A stretch of 64,000 nt of DNA from Actinomycetes bacterium (GCA_023461275.1 JAEYMI010000019.1:1-64000); one strand, 5' to 3'. Counted from the stretch's first letter, positions 35,884 through 47,165 are shown. Notes: a model not told the origin generated them from the sequence alone. Program-made: numbers and translations.

Positions 35884-36831
35884 TCAGAAGTACTGAATAT
35901 CGGAGGTCGCCGCAGCCAGAAGCGTGCTGTCGTGGGAGTTCATGGTGGCGCGCAGCGATGCGATTCGACGCCCGACCTTCACCGGCACGACGTCGACGAT
36001 CACCTCGCTCCCCTGCACCGCGGGTGAGCGCAGGAAGCTCGCGGTGAGGTCGCCGACGCGATACGAGCGCCCAGCCGGCGCGTGGGCCTGCCCGGCGAGC
36101 GAGCACGCCTGACCCAGGATGGTGGCGATCACGCCGCCGTGCATGGTGCCGAACATGTTGCCCATCCACGGGTCGGTGCGGGCGATGAAACGGAGGCCCT
36201 CGACCTCGTGGCCGCTGTCGCTGTCGCCGTTGTCGTCGGCGACGGTACGGATCTCGATGCGGCCATTGAGGAATTCGACGATCGGTCCGGGTGCTCGGGC
36301 GCCGGCGGCGATCTCGGCGACGATCGTCGCACCGTCGACCTCCGGCGAGATGGGCGGTGGGAGCACCACCGATCCGTCGACGTGATCGGGTACCGGCTCG
36401 TCCCCGATCTCGGCATCACCGCCGATGGCACGCCCGACGCGCACGTTGCGGGCCGTGCCGACGCAGATGGTGTGGCCCGTCGACGTGGTCAGCGCGACCT
36501 CGGTGGTGCCGAACGCGTCGTCGTGCATGACGAGCCGGCTGGTGCCGGTGAGCCGGTCGTCGACGTCGACGTAGCCCTGCGCCGACAGCGAAAGCCTGGC
36601 CTGGATGGTGGCCGAGCGCCGTGCCGCGTAATACGGCAGGCCACCGATGTGGTCGAAGAGCACCGCCAACGCCGGCAGATCAATGCGACCGCGATGATCG
36701 GCGAACTGCGGCCCGAGCTGCTGGATCGCGCTTCCCCGGTATTCGGCGGCAGTCGCGGCGTCGGGGCCGGTCGGGGCGTCGAATCGGACATCGCCCACGC
36801 AAAAGGCCTGGAGGGGGTTGGTTGGTGGCAT
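35884..36831 (-). CDS. Double-hotdog acyl-CoA thioesterase-like protein
   Basis: A 315-residue protein with two hotdog-fold segments. One is around LPALAVLFDHIGGLPYYAA. The other, in the C-terminal half, is MGNMFGTMHGGVIATILGQA, the PaaI-type active-site helix region. Such proteins hydrolyse acyl-CoA thioesters. It is transcribed toward the acyl-CoA operon, but its stop lies 90 bases upstream of that operon's first start, and its own start is ATG 36831. Substrate unknown. Confidence 0.78.
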   Translation of the reverse strand: MPPTNPLQAFCVGDVRFDAPTGPDAATAAEYRGSAIQQLGPQFADHRGRIDLPALAVLFDHIGGLPYYAARRSATIQARLSLSAQGYVDVDDRLTGTSRLVMHDDAFGTTEVALTTSTGHTICVGTARNVRVGRAIGGDAEIGDEPVPDHVDGSVVLPPPISPEVDGATIVAEIAAGARAPGPIVEFLNGRIEIRTVADDNGDSDSGHEVEGLRFIARTDPWMGNMFGTMHGGVIATILGQACSLAGQAHAPAGRSYRVGDLTASFLRSPAVQGSEVIVDVVPVKVGRRIASLRATMNSHDSTLLAAATSDIQYF

Positions 36832-36982
36832 GAATCTGTCCTATCACCCGGCGCACGTGTGACGCCGACCTCGGCGGTGGATTGAGCTCGTCGACACATC
36901 AGGCCTTTCGGCCCATGCGTAGGCCCGCCACCTGCGCGCACGCTGGAAGAGTAGGCACAGAGTCCGACGAGAAGAGGTCATC

Positions 36983-37282
36983 ATGTCGGTTCGGAAGACA
37001 TTCACCCAACGCGTCACCGACGGCAAGCACGGCGGGCACCCGCTGGCGAACCTGGCATATCTGTTCATCCTGGGCGTGATCGCCGGACTGGGTCTGATGA
37101 TCACCGAACTTGCCTGGGGCACAACGTCGATGGCGATCATCGGTGCTGTCGTACTGGGTGTGTCGATCGTCGGTGCCATCACGATCATGGTGCCGATGAC
37201 CAAGCGGTATCACCACAATCCGCTGGTGCCCGATGCCACCGCAGACGAGGTACGCCACTATCTGGAAGCTCATCCCAGGTAA
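36983..37282 (+). CDS. Small membrane protein, two helices
   Basis: A 99-residue protein with two transmembrane segments (LANLAYLFILGVIAGLGLMI and SMAIIGAVVLGVSIVGAITIMV) and charged ends. The ATG at 36983 has AGAAGAGG upstream. No family was recognised. It precedes an amidohydrolase on the same strand by about 126 bases. Confidence 0.7.
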   Translation: MSVRKTFTQRVTDGKHGGHPLANLAYLFILGVIAGLGLMITELAWGTTSMAIIGAVVLGVSIVGAITIMVPMTKRYHHNPLVPDATADEVRHYLEAHPR

Positions 37283-37312
37283 CGCCGGCGTCCTTGAAGG
37301 GGGGAATCGATG

Positions 37313-37345
37313 CCCGGTGTCCGGCCGGGTGTACCGAACACCGGG
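37313..37345. promoter_or_regulatory. Repeated half-sites upstream of the amidohydrolase
   Basis: CCCGGTGT at 37313-37320 and ACACCGGG at 37338-37345 form an inverted pair, with a third CCGGGTGT between them. Possible regulator site about 64 bases before the start. No regulator gene is adjacent. Confidence 0.3.
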
Positions 37346-37408
37346 TGTCGATACCACCTCACGGGACAACACCTCCGGTTGCCGGCCCCGCGCTGTAGCG
37401 TGGAGCCG

Positions 37409-38320
37409 GTGAACGACGACGTTCCAACCCCTGCACCATTCAGCGATGACGAGGCCGAGCAGGTACGTGCGCTGACAGCGCGTCTCGGCCTCCCCGGCCT
37501 GATCGACGTGCATACCCATTTCATGCCGCGATCGGTGATGGACAAGGTGTGGGGTTACTTCGACTCCGCCGGTCCGCTGATCGGACGCGAATGGCCCATT
37601 ACCTACCGCGCCGACGAAGAGCAGCGATTGTCGACGTTGCGAGCGTTCGGGGTGCGTGCCTTCACGTCCCTGGTGTATCCGCACAAGCCCGACATGGCCG
37701 AATGGCTCAACGGCTGGGCGTCGGACTTCGCCGCACATACCCCCGACTGCCTGCACACGGCCACCTTCTATCCCGAACCCACCGCGCCGAAGTACGTCTC
37801 ACACGCCATCCAGGGCGGCACTCGAATCTTCAAGTGCCACATCCAGGTCGGCGACTTCTCGCCGATGGATTCGATGCTCGACGGCGTGTGGTCACAGATC
37901 GCCGACGCACAGGTTCCGGTGATCATCCATTGCGGCTCCGGACCGGCACCCGGCCGTTTCACCGGCGTCGAACCGATTCAAGCACTGCTGCAACGCTTTC
38001 CGACGTTGCCGCTGATCGTCGCGCATATGGGTATGCCGGAATACGTCGAATTCCTGGACCTGGCGCTGCGCTACGCAGGAGTCGGACTCGACACCACGAT
38101 GGCGTTCACCGACTTCTCCGAGGACGGGGCACCGCTTCCCGACGAGGCGCGGGCGATGCTGCCCGACGCGGGCGACAAGATCTTCTTCGGCAGCGACTTC
38201 CCCAACATCCCGTACGGCTACACCCATGCGCTCGACGCCGTCGTGCGGCTCGGTCTCGGCGACGATTGGTTACGAAAAGTGTTCTGGGAGAACGGTTCGG
38301 AGTTGTTCGGGGTCAGCTGA
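37409..38320 (+). CDS. Amidohydrolase 2 family (ACMSD-like) metal hydrolase
   Basis: A 303-residue TIM-barrel metal-dependent hydrolase or decarboxylase. The N-terminal metal motif DVHTHFMP, VIIHCGSGPAPG, LIVAHMGMPEYVEF and the closing GSDFPNIPYG follow the PF04909 pattern (HxH, H, H, D). Start GTG 37409, with GGAG close upstream. A longer in-frame start at 37310 is possible. Substrate unknown. No partner gene is adjacent. Confidence 0.82.
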   Translation: MNDDVPTPAPFSDDEAEQVRALTARLGLPGLIDVHTHFMPRSVMDKVWGYFDSAGPLIGREWPITYRADEEQRLSTLRAFGVRAFTSLVYPHKPDMAEWLNGWASDFAAHTPDCLHTATFYPEPTAPKYVSHAIQGGTRIFKCHIQVGDFSPMDSMLDGVWSQIADAQVPVIIHCGSGPAPGRFTGVEPIQALLQRFPTLPLIVAHMGMPEYVEFLDLALRYAGVGLDTTMAFTDFSEDGAPLPDEARAMLPDAGDKIFFGSDFPNIPYGYTHALDAVVRLGLGDDWLRKVFWENGSELFGVS

Positions 38321-38322
38321 GC

Positions 38323-38367
38323 AACTCCGTAGTCTTGGTCGCTTATAGCGACCAGATGTACGGAGTT
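38323..38367. terminator. Long imperfect hairpin between convergent genes
   Basis: AACTCCGTA (38323-38331) pairs with TACGGAGTT (38359-38367), and inside it GGTCGCT-TAT-AGCGACC (38337-38353) pairs perfectly. It separates the amidohydrolase and DUF2277 3' ends and may act as a two-way terminator, though it lacks a T-run. Confidence 0.5.
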
Positions 38368-38386
38368 GACCGAGCCGCCCAGCAGC

Positions 38387-38659
38387 TCACAAACCTTGGC
38401 GGGCCATCCGGGCCTGAACCTCCGGACGCCGAAGCGGCGGAACGGTTTTCGGGGGTTGCCGACGTTCCGGCAGGGCGTCGAGCAGCTCGTGGGTCGCGGC
38501 GGTGACTGCGGCGACCGCCTTGTCGAAGGCCTCGACGTTGGCTGCCGACGGCTTACGCACCCCACTGACCTTCCGGATGTATTGGATGGCGGCGGCCTCG
38601 ATCTCCTCGTCGGTCGCGGCCGGCTCCAGACCACGCAGTTCGGTGATGTTGCGGCACAT
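38387..38659 (-). CDS. DUF2277 family protein
   Basis: A 90-residue protein beginning MCRNITELRGLEPAATDEEI and containing AAIQYIRKVSGVRKPS, the DUF2277 signature. Function is unknown. A GGGAGCC ribosome site precedes ATG 38659. A REP-like repeat lies upstream. Confidence 0.85.
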   Translation of the reverse strand: MCRNITELRGLEPAATDEEIEAAAIQYIRKVSGVRKPSAANVEAFDKAVAAVTAATHELLDALPERRQPPKTVPPLRRPEVQARMARQGL

Positions 38660-38673
38660 GGGTGGCTCCCTGG

Positions 38674-38720
38674 GGTCTCGATACGTCTCCTCGCTGCGCT
38701 CGTCGACACTCGACCAGCGG
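38674..38720 (+). repeat. REP-like element, copy C
   Basis: GGTCTCGATACGTCTCCTCG followed by CTGCGCTCGTCGACACTCGA and CCAGCGG. Related to the copies at 17091, 25486 and 55632. Confidence 0.75.
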
Positions 38721-38729
38721 AGCAGGGTG

Positions 38730-40444
<1,715 letters not shown>

Positions 40445-40813
40445 GCGAAATCTCCTTCACGCCAACACTTCTCGTTTGTCTCCATCTCGACGCGACTCCT
40501 CCGGTTGCGCGTCGGTACCAACTCCACCAGCATTAATGGTGCGCACTCCACCACCATGAGATAAAGCGACTGGCCGGATGAGGATCGCGGGCACAGTCGA
40601 CGGATAGGTGTGCCCAGTCGACGCGGACGCAGCCAGCAAACCTCACACAAATCTTCCTCACATGTGCGGATTCGTGTGGGTGAGCAAACCGTGACGGACC
40701 GGTCACGCTGGGAAAACTTCCCGCAATAGCCGTTTCCTAGAGTCGTTCGCAGTTCCTCGTCGCGCCAATGACTGCCGCGTCACCATTCAGCCCCCACCAG
40801 AAAGCGGCAGCTC
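40445..40813. other. 369-bp upstream region of the nitrate transporter operon
   Basis: No gene was found. It contains the GlnR-like palindrome at 40690-40707, a partly paired CTCACACA...TGTGGGTGAG region around 40640-40685, and an AT-rich CATTAATGG near 40531. This is presumably the promoter and control region of narK-nirBD. Confidence 0.5.
40690..40707. promoter_or_regulatory. GlnR-like binding site upstream of narK
   Basis: CGTGAC-GGACCG-GTCACG, an 18-bp dyad that fits the GlnR AC-N9-AC rule and GTnAC-N6-GnnAC half-site form. GlnR activates nitrate assimilation genes in actinomycetes. It lies about 107 bases before the narK start. Confidence 0.5.
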
Positions 40814-42262
40814 ATGAGCTACACCTATACCCGTAAACATCACATCACCGGCTGGGATCCGGAGGACCGGCAAGCCTGGGAGTCCGGTGGCGCCGAAGTC
40901 GCCAAGCGCAACCTCATCTGGTCGATCGTGTGCGAACACATCGGCTTCTCGGTGTGGTCACTGTTCTCGGTGATGGTGCTGTTCATGTCGCCGAAGTACG
41001 GCATCAGCCTCGACCAGAAGTTCGCCATCACCGCCACCGCCACCTTGTTCGGCGGATTCCTGCGCATTCCTTACACCCAGGCCACAGCCAAGTTCGGCGG
41101 CCGTAACTGGGCCATCTTCTCCGCGATCGTGCTGCTCATCCCCACCGGCCTGGTGATGATGCTGATGATGAACCCGGGCAAGTTCGGCTTCGGCTGGTTC
41201 CTCTTCGTCGCAGCGCTGTGCGGCCTCGGCGGCGGCAACTTCGCGTCGTCGATGACCAACATCAACGCCTTCTTCCCGCAGCGCCTCAAGGGCTGGGCGC
41301 TGGGCCTCAACGCCGGCGGCGGCAACATCGGTGTTCCGGTGGTCCAGCTCATCGGTCTGCTGGTGATCTGGCTGACCACCGACAAGCCGGAGATCGTCTG
41401 CGCCGTCTACCTCGTCGCACTGGTCTTCGCGGGCATCGGCGCCGCGATCTACATGGACAACCTCGATCACCAGACGTCGAGCTACAAGTCGATGGTCGAA
41501 ACGCTGAAATACCGTGACACCTGGCTGATCTCGCTGCTCTACATCGGCACCTTCGGCTCGTTCATCGGCTTCAGCTTCGCTTTCTCGCAGGTCCTGCAGA
41601 TCAGCTTCAAGTCCTCCGGCGCCGGCAACCCGACCCTGGCCGCAGCCCAGATCGCCTGGATCGGACCACTTCTCGGATCGCTGGCCCGCCCGGTCGGCGG
41701 TAAGCTCGCGGACCGCTTCGGCGGTGGCAAGATCACCCTGGCCTGCTTCGGTGCGATGATCGCCTCGGCGGCTATCCTGGTGATCGCCGGTATGGCGGCC
41801 GACGGCCACGTCAAGCACAAGATCGAAACCCCGCAGCTCATCGGCTTCATCGTCGGATTCATCCTGCTGTTCCTGATCTCGGGCATCGCCAACGGCTCGG
41901 TCTACAAGATCATCCCGACCGTCTTCGAACACAAAGCCCGCAACATGACCGGCCTCAACGCCATGGGCAAGGTCGTCTGGTCGCGCAAGATGTCGGGTGC
42001 GCTCATCGGTATCGCCGGTGCGGTCGGCGCACTCGGTGGCGTCGGCATCAACTTGGTGCTGCGCTCCAGCTACAAGTCCAATCAGTCTGCCACCGCGGCA
42101 TTCTGGGTGTTCCTGATCTTCTACGTCGTCGCCGCCGTGATCACCTGGTACTTCTACGCCCGACGCGAGATCGTGCTGCACGACGAGACCACCGACATCG
42201 CGGTCGGCTCCGGCACCCCTGCCACCACCGCCGAGGCCACCGAGCCGGAGGCCCGCGTATGA
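40814..42262 (+). CDS. narK: NarK-type nitrate/nitrite transporter
   Basis: A 482-residue MFS transporter with about 12 helices. NarK signatures are visible as GGNFASSMTNINAFFP (first nitrate signature) and a second Gly-rich helix region near SGIANGSVYKIIPTVF. It imports nitrate or exchanges it with nitrite. A 4-base ATGA overlap with nirB places it first in narK-nirB-nirD-nnaR-cbiX. Confidence 0.93.
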   Translation: MSYTYTRKHHITGWDPEDRQAWESGGAEVAKRNLIWSIVCEHIGFSVWSLFSVMVLFMSPKYGISLDQKFAITATATLFGGFLRIPYTQATAKFGGRNWAIFSAIVLLIPTGLVMMLMMNPGKFGFGWFLFVAALCGLGGGNFASSMTNINAFFPQRLKGWALGLNAGGGNIGVPVVQLIGLLVIWLTTDKPEIVCAVYLVALVFAGIGAAIYMDNLDHQTSSYKSMVETLKYRDTWLISLLYIGTFGSFIGFSFAFSQVLQISFKSSGAGNPTLAAAQIAWIGPLLGSLARPVGGKLADRFGGGKITLACFGAMIASAAILVIAGMAADGHVKHKIETPQLIGFIVGFILLFLISGIANGSVYKIIPTVFEHKARNMTGLNAMGKVVWSRKMSGALIGIAGAVGALGGVGINLVLRSSYKSNQSATAAFWVFLIFYVVAAVITWYFYARREIVLHDETTDIAVGSGTPATTAEATEPEARV

Positions 42263-44817
42263 GCTCACCGACACCCGTCTCGGGGACCTGCGTGGTCGTC
42301 GGCCACGGCATGGTCGGCCACCGATTCGTACAGGAACTCCGAGAACGAGACACAGACAACACGTTTCGGGTGATCGTCCTCAGTGAGGAGCCGATCGCGG
42401 CCTACGACCGGGTCGGACTGTCGAGCTACGTCGGTTCCTGGGACCCGACGACGATGGCCCTGGCCGGCAACGCCTACCCCGACGATGATCTCGTCGAGGT
42501 ACGCCTCGGCGAATCGGCCACCGAGATCGACCGCGACGCCAAACGGATCATCACCTCGTCGGGCAACGAGATCAGCTACGACACCATGGTGTTGGCCACC
42601 GGTTCCTACCCGTTCGTCCCACCGGTCGAGGGCAAGGACAACCCACGTAGCTTCGTCTACCGCACGCTGGCCGACCTCGACGCCATCCGCGCCACCGCCG
42701 AAGCCGCCGGACCCGGTGCGCCGGGTGTGGTGGTCGGCGGCGGACTGCTCGGGCTGGAAGCGGCCAACGCGCTGCGATTGCTCGGAATGACCCCGCACAT
42801 CGTCGAATTCGCGCCGCGGCTGATGCCACTGCAGGTCGACGACGGCGGCGGCGCGCTGCTGGCGTCACTGGTCACCGACCTCGGCCTGCACGTGCACACC
42901 GGGGTGTCGACCACCGCGATCGCCGACGCAACCGACTCCGACCTGCTGGCGGTCACCCTGTCCGACGGCACCGTGCTCGACGCCGCGCTCGTGGTGTTCT
43001 CCGCCGGCGTGCGACCCCAGGACGCGCTCGCCCGCACGTCCGGACTCGACGTCGGCGAACGTGGCGGAATCATCACCGACACCGGCTGCCGGACAAGCGA
43101 TCCTGCCATCTGGGCGATCGGCGAGGTGGCCGCGGTCGAGGGCCGTTGCTACGGCCTCGTCGCCCCCGGTTACACGATGGCCGCGATCGCCGCCGACGGT
43201 ATCCTCGGCGTCGAGGACGAGCTGTTCCCGGGTGCGGACATGTCCACCAAACTCAAGCTGCTCGGCGTCGACGTGGCCAGCTTCGGCGACGCGATGGGCG
43301 TCACCGAGAACGCGTTGGAGATCGTCTACTCCGATCCGGTGGCCGGCACCTACAAGAAGCTGGTGCTCTCCGACGACGCGTCGACCCTGTTGGGCGGCAT
43401 CCTCGTTGGCGATGCGGACGCCTACGCACTGCTCAAACCGATGGTGGGCCAGCAGATTCCGGGTGATCCGGCGGCGCTGATCGCGCCGAGTGCGGGCGAA
43501 GGCGGCGGCATCGGCCTGTCCGCACTGCCCGATGACGCCGAGATCTGTTCCTGCAACGGCGTTTCCAAGGGAACCATCTGCGGCGCCATCGCCGAGGGCT
43601 CCTGCACCGTTGCCGACATCAAGGCGTGCACGTCGGCAGGCACCACCTGCGGCGGTTGCGTCCCGTCGATCACGCGACTGCTCGCCGACTCGGGCGTCGA
43701 ACTGTCGACCGCGTTGTGCGATCACTTCTCCCAATCGCGGGCCGAGCTGTTCTCCATCGTCGCGGCCACCGGCGTCCGGACGTTCTCCGAACTCATCTCC
43801 CGGTTCGGCACCGGAAAGGGTTGCGAGATCTGCAAACCCACCGTCGCGTCGATCCTGGCGTCGACGTCGAGCGATCACATCCTCGACGGCGAGCAGGCCG
43901 CCCTGCAGGACACCAACGACCACTTCCTGGCCAACCTGCAGAAGAACGGCACCTACTCGGTGGTGCCGCGGATGCCCGGCGGCGAGTGCACCCCGGATCA
44001 GCTGATCGTCATCGGGCAGATCGCCAAGGACTTCGGTCTCTACACCAAGGTCACCGGCGGCCAGCGCATCGACATGTTCGGCGCCCGCGTCGAACAGCTC
44101 CCGCAGATCTGGAAGCGCCTCGTCGACGCCGGGATGGAGTCCGGCCACGCCTACGGCAAGAGCCTGCGCACGGTGAAGAGCTGCGTCGGATCGAGTTGGT
44201 GCCGGTACGGCGTGCAGGATTCGGTCGCGATGGCGATCCGTCTCGAGCACCGCTACCGAGGCCTGCGCTCGCCGCACAAGATCAAACTCGGTGTCTCCGG
44301 ATGCGCCCGTGAATGCGCCGAGGCGCGCGGCAAGGACGTCGGCGTCATCGCCACCGAACACGGCTGGAACCTCTACGTCGGCGGCAACGGCGGCCAGAGT
44401 CCCAAGCACGCGCAGCTCCTCGCCTCGGGTATCGACGATGAGACGCTGGTCCGCTACATCGACCGCTACCTGATGTTCTACATCCGCACCGCAGATCGGT
44501 TGCAGCGCACCGCGCCTTGGCAGGAGAGCTTCGACGGAGGGCTTGATCGGTTGCGGGAGATCGTCTGTGACGACATCCTGGGAATAGCCGACGACCTCGA
44601 AGAGGCGGTCGCCCGGCATGTTGGCGGCTACCGCGACGAGTGGGCCGCAGTCCTCGAAGACGAGGACAAGCTGCGACGTTTCGTGTCGTTCGTCAACGCT
44701 CCTGACACCCCCGACCCGACGATCGAGTTCGATGATTCCTCGGGACGTAAAGTTCCGGTTTTGCTCGGATCACCGTCGGTCCGGACCTCCGACCAGCCCC
44801 TGGAGGCCGCACAATGA
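42259..44817 (+). CDS. nirB: Assimilatory nitrite reductase large subunit, copy 1
   Basis: An 852-residue siroheme nitrite reductase that reduces nitrite to ammonium with NAD(P)H. In order: FAD/NAD oxidoreductase domain (1-about 400, VVVGGGLLGLEAANALRLLG), [2Fe-2S] BFD-like motifs (CSCNGVSKGTICG near 431, with TTCGGC; a second degenerate copy ending GKGCEICKP), then the siroheme/[4Fe-4S] domain with SCVGSSWCRYG near 641 and SGCARECAEA near 681. It overlaps narK and nirD by 4 bases each. A second NirB is encoded at 52733. Confidence 0.94.
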   Translation: MSSPTPVSGTCVVVGHGMVGHRFVQELRERDTDNTFRVIVLSEEPIAAYDRVGLSSYVGSWDPTTMALAGNAYPDDDLVEVRLGESATEIDRDAKRIITSSGNEISYDTMVLATGSYPFVPPVEGKDNPRSFVYRTLADLDAIRATAEAAGPGAPGVVVGGGLLGLEAANALRLLGMTPHIVEFAPRLMPLQVDDGGGALLASLVTDLGLHVHTGVSTTAIADATDSDLLAVTLSDGTVLDAALVVFSAGVRPQDALARTSGLDVGERGGIITDTGCRTSDPAIWAIGEVAAVEGRCYGLVAPGYTMAAIAADGILGVEDELFPGADMSTKLKLLGVDVASFGDAMGVTENALEIVYSDPVAGTYKKLVLSDDASTLLGGILVGDADAYALLKPMVGQQIPGDPAALIAPSAGEGGGIGLSALPDDAEICSCNGVSKGTICGAIAEGSCTVADIKACTSAGTTCGGCVPSITRLLADSGVELSTALCDHFSQSRAELFSIVAATGVRTFSELISRFGTGKGCEICKPTVASILASTSSDHILDGEQAALQDTNDHFLANLQKNGTYSVVPRMPGGECTPDQLIVIGQIAKDFGLYTKVTGGQRIDMFGARVEQLPQIWKRLVDAGMESGHAYGKSLRTVKSCVGSSWCRYGVQDSVAMAIRLEHRYRGLRSPHKIKLGVSGCARECAEARGKDVGVIATEHGWNLYVGGNGGQSPKHAQLLASGIDDETLVRYIDRYLMFYIRTADRLQRTAPWQESFDGGLDRLREIVCDDILGIADDLEEAVARHVGGYRDEWAAVLEDEDKLRRFVSFVNAPDTPDPTIEFDDSSGRKVPVLLGSPSVRTSDQPLEAAQ

Positions 44818-45203
44818 CCGCATTGGATGACGCCCCGGCGTCGACAACCCGTGACGCTCCGGCGTCGACAACCTGGGTCGGCATCTGCCGGCTCGACGAC
44901 CTGATCGTCGGACGCGGCGTCGCCGCACTGGTCGGCGATCGGCAGGTCGCACTGTTCCGGCTCTCCGCCGACCCGTCGGCACCGGAGCTGCGCGCGGTGG
45001 ACAACATCGATCCCTACGGACGGGCCGCGGTGATGTCGCGCGGTCTGGTCGGCGATCGCGGTGGAATCCCGACCGTCGCATCTCCACTGCTCAAGCAGGT
45101 CTTCTCGCTGGATACCGGTGTCTGCCTCGACGATGAGTCAGTCGCGTTGGCAACGTTTGACGTCCGCGTCGTCGACTCCCTCGTCGAGGTTCGCGGTTGC
45201 TGA
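44814..45203 (+). CDS. nirD: Nitrite reductase small subunit, Rieske-like fold without cluster Cys
   Basis: A 129-residue NirD-type protein. The fold is recognisable (ICRLDDLIVGRGVAALVGDRQVALFRL, AVDNIDPYGRAAVMSRGLV), but the C-x-H and C-x2-H cluster ligands are absent, as in E. coli NirD. The N-terminus carries a tandem DAPASTT duplication from a 24-bp DNA repeat. Coupled to nirB (ATGA) and to the regulator (TGATG). The second NirD at 55266 keeps the Rieske ligands. Confidence 0.88.
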   Translation: MTALDDAPASTTRDAPASTTWVGICRLDDLIVGRGVAALVGDRQVALFRLSADPSAPELRAVDNIDPYGRAAVMSRGLVGDRGGIPTVASPLLKQVFSLDTGVCLDDESVALATFDVRVVDSLVEVRGC

Positions 45204-46390
45204 TGGTCGACCCGCTCGTACCCACGTCCGCACCGACAGCGAACGTGGAAAAGACCCTGACCGGGTTCACCATCGGCATCACCGCAGCGCGGCGGGCCGA
45301 CGAGTTCGCCGCACTCCTGGAGCGTCGGGGCGCGCTGGTTCAGCACGCCCCGGCAATCCGGATCATCCCGCTCATCGACGACGACCAGCTCGAGCACGCC
45401 ACCCAATCGGTGCTGGCGAACCCACCCGACATCTTCGTCGCCACCACCGGCATCGGCTTCCGAGGCTGGGTGGAGGCCGCCGACGGCTGGGGACTGGCCG
45501 ACACCCTCGTCGACACCCTCGAGGGCGTGCGACTGCTGGCCCGTGGCCCCAAGGCCAAGGGGGCGATCCGGGCCGCCGGGCTGCGTGAGCAGTGGTCGCC
45601 GCCGAGCGAGTCGTCGAGCGAGTTGATCCGCGAACTGCTCGACGAAGGAGTCGCCGGGAAGCGGGTGGCCGTCCAGCTGCACGGTGCCACCACCGATTGG
45701 GAGCCACTTCCCGATCTGTGCGAGGTGCTGCGTGAAGCGGGCGCCGAGGTGATCCCGGTTCCGGTGTATCGCTGGATTCCGCCGGAGGACACCGAACCAA
45801 TGCAGCGGATGATCACCTCGGTGATCGACCGCGAGCTCGACGCGATCACCTTCACCAGCGCACCCGCGGTGGCGTCGATGCTGGGGCAGGCCGACGAGAT
45901 GGGTGCGCTGGAATCGCTATTGCACGCGATGCGCACCGCGGTGCCGGCCATGTGCGTCGGCAACGTGACCGCCGGGCCCCTGCACGCCCTACAGGTTCCG
46001 ACGTTGCAGCCCAGCCGGTTTCGCCTCGGCGCGCTGGTTCGGCTGATCGGCGACGAACTGCCGCATCGCGCGATGACGCTGCGGGTGGCCGGGCACGACG
46101 TCGGCATCCGGGCGTCCGGGGTGGTCGTCGACGGCGCGCATCTGCCGATCACCGGCGCGAGCATGAGCCTGCTGCGGGCGTTGACTCGCGTTCCCGGACA
46201 GGTCATCTCGCGGCAGATGATGCTCGACGAGCTGCCCGGCGGCGGCACCGATACCCACGCGGTGGAGATGGCGGTCACCAGACTCCGCTCCGCCCTGGGG
46301 GATTCGAAGATGATCCAGACCGTGGTCAAGCGGGGTTACCGGCTGGCCGTTGACCTCGAATACGACGAGGACGATTCCGATGACAACTGA
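45203..46390 (+). CDS. nnaR: HemD-OmpR type nitrate assimilation regulator (NnaR-like)
   Basis: A 395-residue protein. The N-terminal about 270 residues resemble uroporphyrinogen-III synthase (FTIGITAARRADEFAALLERRGA, FVATTGIGFRGWVE, FTSAPAVASML). The C-terminal about 100 residues form a winged-helix OmpR/PhoB DNA-binding domain (MSLLRALTRVPGQVISRQMML, DTHAVEMAVTRLRSAL, VKRGYRLAV). This fusion is the NnaR-type co-activator of nitrate and nitrite genes, acting with GlnR in Streptomyces (family knowledge). ATG 45203 overlaps the nirD stop. A TTG at 45197 is less likely. HemD activity is unproven. Confidence 0.88.
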   Translation: MVDPLVPTSAPTANVEKTLTGFTIGITAARRADEFAALLERRGALVQHAPAIRIIPLIDDDQLEHATQSVLANPPDIFVATTGIGFRGWVEAADGWGLADTLVDTLEGVRLLARGPKAKGAIRAAGLREQWSPPSESSSELIRELLDEGVAGKRVAVQLHGATTDWEPLPDLCEVLREAGAEVIPVPVYRWIPPEDTEPMQRMITSVIDRELDAITFTSAPAVASMLGQADEMGALESLLHAMRTAVPAMCVGNVTAGPLHALQVPTLQPSRFRLGALVRLIGDELPHRAMTLRVAGHDVGIRASGVVVDGAHLPITGASMSLLRALTRVPGQVISRQMMLDELPGGGTDTHAVEMAVTRLRSALGDSKMIQTVVKRGYRLAVDLEYDEDDSDDN

Positions 46391-47165
46391 TCTCCCCGAG
46401 GTACCCGCGCAACCGATCATGGTGGCCCACGGCACCCGCTCGGTGCACGGCGTCAAGACCGTCGGCCGGATCGCCGAACTGGTCAGCGAACGCATCGGCT
46501 TGACCCGCGTCGCGTTTGTCGACGTCCTCGGTCCGTCGCCGTCGGAGTTGCTCGTCCAAACACCCGGACCGGCGATCATCGTGCCGGCCTTTCTGGCCGC
46601 CGGTTACCACGTCCGACGCGACATCCCGGAACACATCGAGGCAAGCGGACATCAGCGGGTCACGTTGTGCGACAACATGGGACCCGATCCGATGCTCGCT
46701 GTGCTGATGCTCGAACGCTTGCGCGCCGCGGGTTGGCGCGACGGGGATGCGGTGGTGATGGCTGCCGCCGGATCGTCGGACCCGCTCGCCCTGGCCGACG
46801 TCGAGATGGCCGCACGCCAACTCGGTGACCTCGTCGGTGACGAGGTACCCGTCGGTTACGTCACCACCGCGACACCGCGTGTCCCCGACGTCGTGGCCGC
46901 GACCCGACGGTCTCGGCGGCGTCGGGTCTTCATCGCCGCATACCTGTTGGCGCCCGGCCTGTTTCACTCCCGCCTGAGCGAGTACGGCGCCGACGGGGTG
47001 GCCGCCCCGATCGGCGCGGACCCGCGGGTGGCCGATCTGATCGCCGCGCGCTTTGCCGCGGCAGCGAACTCACACGCGACGATCAGCGGGGCCCGCCCAC
47101 GTGCAGCAGAGCGTGTGGTGTCCAGTCCGGCCAGCGCGCAGGGGTCGCTTCGAGTCCGTCGATGA
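46380..47165 (+). CDS. Sirohydrochlorin chelatase / CbiX-like protein with extended tail
   Basis: A 261-residue CbiX/SirB family protein. It has HGTRSVHGVKTVG at the N-terminus (metal-binding His), IIVPAFLAAGYHVRRDIPEHI and VVMAAAGSSDPLA repeats of the fold. It inserts iron into sirohydrochlorin for siroheme, the cofactor of NirB. It overlaps the regulator gene by 11 bases. The last about 33 residues (after AARFAAAANSHATI) are Arg/Ser-rich and lie antisense to the 3' end of the toxin gene, so the native stop may have been replaced. Confidence 0.83.
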   Translation: MTTDLPEVPAQPIMVAHGTRSVHGVKTVGRIAELVSERIGLTRVAFVDVLGPSPSELLVQTPGPAIIVPAFLAAGYHVRRDIPEHIEASGHQRVTLCDNMGPDPMLAVLMLERLRAAGWRDGDAVVMAAAGSSDPLALADVEMAARQLGDLVGDEVPVGYVTTATPRVPDVVAATRRSRRRRVFIAAYLLAPGLFHSRLSEYGADGVAAPIGADPRVADLIAARFAAAANSHATISGARPRAAERVVSSPASAQGSLRVRR

